DNA of 9,028 nt from CAYWKL01 sp964459095. GTDB taxonomy: Bacteria > Patescibacteriota > Microgenomatia > Daviesbacterales > UBA10151. The position numbers and the translations under genes were made by a program. Positions 5,858 to 9,028 of this stretch are shown piece after piece (the first letter of the stretch is position 1; each line of letters opens with the position of its first letter). Location: contig CAYWKL010000035.1 in the NCBI GenBank assembly GCA_964459095.1, positions 1-9,028 on the forward strand, written 5' to 3'. A model generated the notes under the pieces. It was not told the DNA's origin. It ran no database searches and saw nothing but the letters and a program-made list of their open reading frames with translations.

Positions 5858-6415
5858 ATGCGAAAATTCCTTTTATTCGTGGGTTTTTTTACTAGCATTT
5901 TTGTGGTTTTTTTCATAGGTAGAAATTTTTTGCAGAATAATTCATGTAATTTTGAGTTTGCAGAAACTGAAGGATCAAATAAAATTCGAGAAATTAAACT
6001 TGAGAAAAACCAAAAAAACAAACTCTCTGATTTTAATCTAACAAGTAATAATAGTTTATTAGATAATTTTGGTGTAACTGCAAAAGATGCTTTGAAAAAA
6101 AATCCACAAATTTTGGAAGCTTTAAAAAAAATGGATGGAGACATTAATAGTTTATCTATGACTACAGGTAGTGAAAACATGGTTGCGATCTTGCCTGAAG
6201 GAAAAAAATTTGTAGTGCTTAATGGATGTACCCAGAATAAGGATTTTAAATGCGAAGGGACAGTAAGAATTGTTGTCATTGATCCAATTAACGGGAGAAT
6301 TTATATGCTTTCAGAGAATGGATCAGGAAAATATGCAGCGGACCCAAAAGTTTATATTTATGGGGAGCCCCCTAGTCAAATAACAAACCTACTTTTATAT
6401 TCATATTTTTTCTAA
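5858..6415 (+). CDS. Anchored or secreted protein of unknown function
   Basis: I do not recognise this 185-residue protein. An N-terminal hydrophobic segment (about 4-25) after MRK acts as a signal anchor or signal peptide. A polar, Asn/Lys-rich stretch follows (28-70), then a mixed domain with strands such as MVAILPEG (108-115), FVVLNGC (118-124) and VRIVVIDPINGRIYML (136-151). C124 and C132 flank a short loop and could form a disulfide; C30 is just outside the membrane segment. The strands followed by NGR/NGS turns suggest a small beta fold. It starts 12 bases after the cupredoxin stop with no SD and is six bases from the next gene, so it probably belongs to that transcript. A long reading on the other strand (5785-6279) is rejected. 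Confidence 0.75.
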   Translation: MRKFLLFVGFFTSIFVVFFIGRNFLQNNSCNFEFAETEGSNKIREIKLEKNQKNKLSDFNLTSNNSLLDNFGVTAKDALKKNPQILEALKKMDGDINSLSMTTGSENMVAILPEGKKFVVLNGCTQNKDFKCEGTVRIVVIDPINGRIYMLSENGSGKYAADPKVYIYGEPPSQITNLLLYSYFF

Positions 6416-6421
6416 TCTTCT

Positions 6422-7462
6422 ATGAGAAATTTTTGGCAAAGGTTAAATAAATCATTTTCAGTACTTGCGCCGATGGACGGAGTAAGTGATGTAGTGTTTA
6501 GAGAAATAATTTTTAAATTAGGAAGACCTGATGTATTTTTTACAGAGTTTACAAATGTAGAAGCGCTAAATTCAAAGGGCAGAGAAACTCAAATAAAAAG
6601 ATTAAAGTTTTCAAAAAAACAAAAACCAATTGTGGCGCAACTTTGGGGAACTAATCCAGACAATTTTTACAAAGCTTCCAAATTAGTTAAAAAGTTAGGA
6701 TTTGATGGGATTGATTTAAATATGGGCTGCCCTGAAAGAGCAGTTAGAAAAAATGGCGCCTGTTCTGCATTAATTGAGGATAGAATTTTAGCTAAAGAAA
6801 TAATTAGTGCAACTTTAGAAGGTGGCAGGGGCCTTCCTGTAAGTATTAAAACAAGACTTGGAAAAGAAAACTTTGATAAATCATGGTTTGAGTTTTTATT
6901 TGGGTTTAAAATATCGGCTTTAACGATTCACTTAAGAACAGTGAAAGATTTATCGCTAGCCAAAGCAAAATGGGAATTTTTGGAAGAGATTGTAGACTTA
7001 AAGATTAAGTTGAATAAAGATGTTTGCATAATCGGCAATGGAGACATTAGCTTTTTATATGAAGGAAAAAAATTGGCTGAGAAATACAGCATTGATGGTT
7101 TCATGATAGGGAGGGGAATATTTAAAAATCCCTGGATTTTTTCCGGAAAGGATTTTGAAAGTTCGCCAGTTAATGAAAAATTGAAAATTTTATTAGCTCA
7201 TACAAAACTTTTTAATAAAATTTGGGGAGGCTCAAAAAATTTTGCAATTATGAAAAAGTTTTTTAAAGTTTATTGTAGTGGATTTGAAGGAGCAGCAGAT
7301 TTAAGAGCTAAGTTAATGGAGTGTAAATCTAAAAGTGAAGTTGAAGAAATTATTCTTTATGAAACATTTGAAACTCGAAGTAGATACCCAACCAAGAGAC
7401 CGATGGCAGTTGCAACTCCTCCAATAATTAATATCTCCAGTGCTGATCTTAAAGGTTTGTGA
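6422..7462 (+). CDS. tRNA-dihydrouridine synthase with an antisense-derived C-terminal tail
   Basis: This FMN enzyme reduces uridine to dihydrouridine in tRNA. The TIM barrel shows APMDGVSDVVFR (16-27), VAQLWG (71-76), DLNMGCP (98-104, with the expected catalytic C103), SIKTRLG (141-147, K143 at the FMN site), LTIHLRT (167-173), GNGD (205-208) and GFMIGRGIFKNPW (226-238). The helical tRNA-binding domain follows and would normally end near residue 312 (EVEEIILYE). Here 346 residues are coded: the last ~35 are read from DNA that is the antisense of the VIT1 gene end and do not resemble Dus sequences, so an earlier stop was probably lost. The start follows the previous stop by six bases; TCTAAT (6411-6416) could be a -10 box for leaderless transcription. 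The subgroup (DusA, DusB or DusC) is not certain. Confidence 0.92.
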   Translation: MRNFWQRLNKSFSVLAPMDGVSDVVFREIIFKLGRPDVFFTEFTNVEALNSKGRETQIKRLKFSKKQKPIVAQLWGTNPDNFYKASKLVKKLGFDGIDLNMGCPERAVRKNGACSALIEDRILAKEIISATLEGGRGLPVSIKTRLGKENFDKSWFEFLFGFKISALTIHLRTVKDLSLAKAKWEFLEEIVDLKIKLNKDVCIIGNGDISFLYEGKKLAEKYSIDGFMIGRGIFKNPWIFSGKDFESSPVNEKLKILLAHTKLFNKIWGGSKNFAIMKKFFKVYCSGFEGAADLRAKLMECKSKSEVEEIILYETFETRSRYPTKRPMAVATPPIINISSADLKGL

Positions 7463-7863
7463 GCAACTATTTTACCTTTAATAAAACCCATTGCAAAAAG
7501 ACCAATAAATGCAAAAGTAATACTGTAAGGTATAGATTTTGGTGGGCCAAGAAAAAGTATAGGAATTATTGGGACAAAGCCTGCCAGCAAATAGCTTAAA
7601 AACATAATTAAGCTTCCCAAGATTAAATTATCTGTATGTTTTCCTGTTTTATCTATTTGATGGACTGCTTTTTCGCTAGAATATTGCCCTGCTGCCATGG
7701 ATGAGGCCTCAACAGTTATTGCCACAAAACTTGCTAAAATAACAATAGCTTTATCATGTACTCCTGTGCTTATTCCAACAACCACACCTGTGGTTGAAAC
7801 AAGGCCATCCTGAAGGCCAAAAAGCAGACTTCTTAAATAATCTTCATGAATATTTAATTTCAC
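7357..7863 (-). CDS. VIT1/CCC1-type membrane transporter, short form
   Basis: The 168-residue product belongs to the VIT1/CCC1 family (iron and manganese transport in plants and yeast). It shows the family's first helix with FGLQDGLVSTTGVVVGIS (15-32), a second with SFVAITVEASSMAAGQYSSEKA (45-66), two mid-chain helices (80-107, with the Pro-rich FVPIIPILFLGPP) and a C-terminal helix (GGVATAIGLLVGYLLR). Plant VIT1 has a long cytoplasmic metal-binding helix region between TM2 and TM3. Here only about 14 residues (HQIDKTGKHTDNLI) fill that place, so metal sensing or specificity may differ. The start is GTG, fixed by an in-frame TAA two codons upstream. There is no SD; the -10 box is eight bases away. 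The gene overlaps the dihydrouridine synthase tail to tail by 106 bases. Confidence 0.85.
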   Translation of the reverse strand: MKLNIHEDYLRSLLFGLQDGLVSTTGVVVGISTGVHDKAIVILASFVAITVEASSMAAGQYSSEKAVHQIDKTGKHTDNLILGSLIMFLSYLLAGFVPIIPILFLGPPKSIPYSITFAFIGLFAMGFIKGKIVAHKPLRSALEILIIGGVATAIGLLVGYLLRVSNVS

Positions 7864-7871
7864 TTTATTTT

Positions 7872-7881
7872 AGTATATACT
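7872..7881. promoter_or_regulatory. Symmetric bidirectional promoter core (palindrome AGTATATACT)
   Basis: A perfect 10-bp palindrome gives a TATACT -10 box on each strand: 7876-7881 for the plus-strand gene at 7890 and 7872-7877 for the minus-strand gene at 7863. Both boxes end exactly eight bases before their start codons. The two boxes share two bases, so both cannot be opened at once. No convincing -35 box is seen on either side. Confidence 0.6.
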
Positions 7882-7889
7882 TTTTTTAT

Positions 7890-8078
7890 ATGTGTTATAA
7901 CTGTGGATGTGGGCTTCCAGATGATGATATGGGACAAGGTAGTGCTGGAGTGGACCCAAATGGAAAATCCATAACAAATAAAACTTTTGAGGCAGCTGCT
8001 AAATCTCAAGGGATGAGCTCTGAGGATGCAAAAAAAGAAGCCCTTAAACTATTAAAAAAAGTTCTAAATGAAAAATAA
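7890..8078 (+). CDS. Small cysteine-rich CYNCGCG protein
   Basis: The product has 62 residues. It begins MCYNCGCGLPDDDMG, with three cysteines (2, 5 and 7) in a CxxCxC cluster that could bind zinc or another metal. An acidic turn follows, then GVDPNGKSITNKTFEAAAKSQG and a basic amphipathic helix (43-62, DAKKEALKLLKKVL). I believe similar short proteins with the CYNCGCG start occur in other candidate-phylum genomes, but the function is unknown and I could not search. A longer reading from 7794 exists, but its extra part is antisense to the VIT1 gene start. The ATG has no SD and is eight bases from the shared -10 palindrome. The helix with Lys, and the shared promoter with VIT1, suggest a possible metal-linked role; this is inference. 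Confidence 0.78.
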   Translation: MCYNCGCGLPDDDMGQGSAGVDPNGKSITNKTFEAAAKSQGMSSEDAKKEALKLLKKVLNEK

Positions 8079-8099
8079 ATCATTCGCTTGGATATGTAT

Positions 8100-8181
8100 T
8101 AGCTTGACAACTCGGGGTTGGAAGTGTATTGACAAGTCGGGTAGCGATCTTGTTTCACCTTCCAGGTGAAATAGCTTGACA
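8100..8181. repeat. Cluster of TTGACA-containing repeats around a hairpin
   Basis: A 10-bp direct repeat, TAGCTTGACA, bounds the block (8100-8109 and 8172-8181). Inside are a degenerate pair, CTTGACAACTCGGG (8103-8116) and ATTGACAAGTCGGG (8128-8141), with 12 of 14 bases the same and a 25-base period. An 8-bp hairpin also lies inside: TTTCACCT (8153-8160) with AGGTGAAA (8164-8171) around TCC. No T-run follows the hairpin. Each TTGACA is a perfect -35 box, but no matching -10 boxes are obvious. Confidence 0.6.
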
Positions 8182-8213
8182 CCTAAGGATTTTAAGGATT
8201 TTTTGTAAAAATT

Positions 8214-8243
8214 TTGTAAAGATTTGGGGAAATGTGGTAGGAT
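8214..8243 (+). promoter_or_regulatory. Candidate promoter upstream of the response regulator
   Basis: TTGTAA (8214-8219) and TAGGAT (8238-8243) are 18 bases apart, the latter preceded by TGTGG. The -10 box ends six bases before a GTG at 8250, the same arrangement as the leaderless genes in this window. Its strength is uncertain. Confidence 0.35.
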
Positions 8244-8249
8244 TTTTAT

Positions 8250-8300
8250 GTGAGAATAAAAAGTTTTTTAGTTATATTGGTTTTAAGTCTAGGAGCTTAA
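8250..8300 (+). pseudogene. Possible 16-codon hydrophobic peptide (leader peptide or truncated signal peptide)
   Basis: From GTG at 8250 the frame reads VRIKSFLVILVLSLGA and then TAA. A basic start followed by a Leu/Val-rich core looks exactly like the front of a signal peptide, but nothing follows. It could be the stub of a lost secreted protein, a leader peptide, or chance in AT-rich DNA. The candidate promoter at 8214-8243 is placed for leaderless translation of it. There is no SD. Confidence 0.3.
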
Positions 8301-8349
8301 ATATGTGATATAAGAGGTTAATCCTGACCAAGCGTTAAAAATATGAAAA

Positions 8350-8802
8350 ATGGATAAATCTAAAAAAAAGATACTTTTTATAGAAGATGAACCATTTTTG
8401 CGAAAAATGTATGCCGATGTTCTAAAAAAAGAAGGATACAAACTAGATTTCGCAGTTAATGGTGAAGGTGGTTTAGATAAAATATTGCATAAAAAATATG
8501 ACCTAATTTTTTTAGATACTGTTCTGCCTAAAATGTTTGGGGATGAAATCTTAAAGAAATTTAAGAAAACCCGGAAAAAACAAGGTAAAATAGTTATGCT
8601 TACTAATATAGAGGATCAGAAGGCTATTTCGAAGGCTTTCAAACTTGGAGTAGTTGGTTATGAATTGACGGAGAAGACAAACCTCGGTGATTTACCAGGA
8701 TTAATTAAAGGATATTTAAATAACTCAATAAGCAAGGAAGAATCCAAGAAAAAAGCACTGAGGGGTTTAAAAAGAAAGTTTCTCTATAAAAGTTCCATAT
8801 AG
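8350..8802 (+). CDS. Orphan response regulator, receiver domain only
   Basis: The 150-residue product is a single receiver (REC) domain (about 6-125) with a short basic tail. The acidic pair is E12-D13, the phospho-acceptor is D56 in IFLDTVLP, and the switch Thr is T85 in IVMLTNIED. The usual Lys after the conserved Gly-Tyr is not in place: the segment reads GYELTEK, with T107 where Lys is expected and K109 two residues on. This may weaken phosphorylation-linked switching. No DNA-binding domain follows; the 25-residue tail is rich in Lys and Arg (SKKKALRGLKRKFLYK). No histidine kinase is in the window, so it may act by binding a partner. No SD is seen; the ATG at 8350 gives the expected start for the domain. 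Confidence 0.88.
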   Translation: MDKSKKKILFIEDEPFLRKMYADVLKKEGYKLDFAVNGEGGLDKILHKKYDLIFLDTVLPKMFGDEILKKFKKTRKKQGKIVMLTNIEDQKAISKAFKLGVVGYELTEKTNLGDLPGLIKGYLNNSISKEESKKKALRGLKRKFLYKSSI

Positions 8803-8827
8803 ATAAAAATTAGAATTTAAATAATGA

Positions 8828-9028
8828 ATGAAACTGAGTTATCTTTATAAAATATCAATTGCTATTTTGCTTTTAGCAATTCTCCCCTTACCTTACTTCT
8901 ATTATATATTGCTTAGAATATTTATAAGCATTTCAGCAGGTTATTTTGCATATAGATATTATAAAATGAAGAAGCAGGATTTATTTTTAGCATTCTTAGC
9001 AGTCACATTAACTTTTAATCCTATATTT
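8828..9028 (+). CDS. Small integral-membrane protein, 5' part (continues past the window)
   Basis: From ATG at 8828 the frame stays open to the last base (67 codons). It has two hydrophobic helices early on (about 8-35, with AILLLAILPLPYFYYILLR and an ISAGYFAYRYY segment), a short basic loop (KMKKQD) and a third helix beginning LFLAFLAVTLTFNPIF. The LPLPYxYYxLLR start and the NPI motif resemble small membrane proteins of the DUF6804 type. I recall this from the motif only, and the function is unknown. An ATG at 8824 in another frame stops after eight codons. A TAGAAT box (8811-8816) ends 11 bases before the start, with no SD. Confidence 0.7.
   Translation, partial: MKLSYLYKISIAILLLAILPLPYFYYILLRIFISISAGYFAYRYYKMKKQDLFLAFLAVTLTFNPIF

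Larger units (their letters stand above)
8079..8349. other. 271-bp intergenic stretch: repeats, hairpin, possible promoter and 16-codon reading frame
   Basis: This is the longest gene-poor stretch. It holds a repeat and hairpin block (8100-8181), a possible promoter (8214-8243) and a 16-codon hydrophobic reading frame (8250-8300), all listed separately. The last 49 bases before the response regulator contain no recognisable SD. Confidence 0.6.

Noticed and set aside
5785..6279. A 164-codon minus-strand reading frame
   Set aside because: It is antisense to the anchored unknown protein and the cupredoxin end. It has no family motif and an odd Phe/Ser/Lys-rich make-up, while the plus-strand frame has a good signal anchor and operon-like spacing.
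7794..7889. N-terminal extension of the CYNCGCG protein
   Set aside because: The extra 32 codons are antisense to the start of the VIT1-type gene and cross the shared promoter; the cysteine motif begins at the ATG at 7890.
8100..8181. CRISPR array
   Set aside because: The repeats are few, short, unevenly spaced and degenerate, and no cas gene is present.

Overview
The window looks like chromosome from an AT-rich, small-genome bacterium, most likely a member of the Candidate Phyla Radiation (Patescibacteria; a Microgenomates-like lineage would fit). This is inferred from four things: tightly packed short genes, the mix of families (SIMPL, SurA-like, a COG1926-type phosphoribosyltransferase, a DUF378-like protein, a cupredoxin and a small CYNCGCG protein), almost no Shine-Dalgarno (SD) sequences, and dispersed palindromic repeats between genes. 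No sequence search was run, so the lineage is a judgement. I saw no rRNA, tRNA, CRISPR array, transposase or phage gene.

Layout: (1) 2-220 is the 3' end of uppP (undecaprenyl-diphosphatase). It is followed by a 178-bp gap holding a 73-bp double-hairpin repeat. (2) 399-2984 holds an M16 zinc peptidase and a glutamate dehydrogenase, nine bases apart. (3) 3025-4421 holds two overlapping envelope genes: a SurA-N-like anchored chaperone without a PPIase domain and a SIMPL/DUF541 protein. (4) A COG1926-type phosphoribosyltransferase lies on the minus strand and shares a TTAA stop-codon tetramer with the SIMPL gene. (5) 5116-6415 holds a DUF378-like membrane protein, a hairpin, a membrane-anchored blue-copper cupredoxin and an unrecognised anchored protein. 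(6) 6422-7462 is a tRNA-dihydrouridine synthase whose 3' end overlaps a convergent VIT1/CCC1-type gene by 106 bp. (7) The VIT1 gene and a 62-aa cysteine-rich protein diverge from one short palindromic promoter. (8) A 271-bp gap with repeats and a possible 16-aa peptide precedes an orphan response regulator. A small integral-membrane protein runs off the right edge.

Two themes stand out. First, most genes have no SD, and several have a -10-like box 5-11 bases before the start codon, so leaderless transcription seems common here. The DUF378-like and cupredoxin genes are the exceptions, with strong, nearly identical SD sequences. Second, many products act at the envelope: UppP, the SurA-like protein, SIMPL, DUF378-like, the cupredoxin, the anchored unknown, VIT1 and the last membrane protein. 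The clearest unusual structure is the symmetric promoter at 7863-7890, where a 10-bp palindrome lies exactly midway between two divergent start codons.
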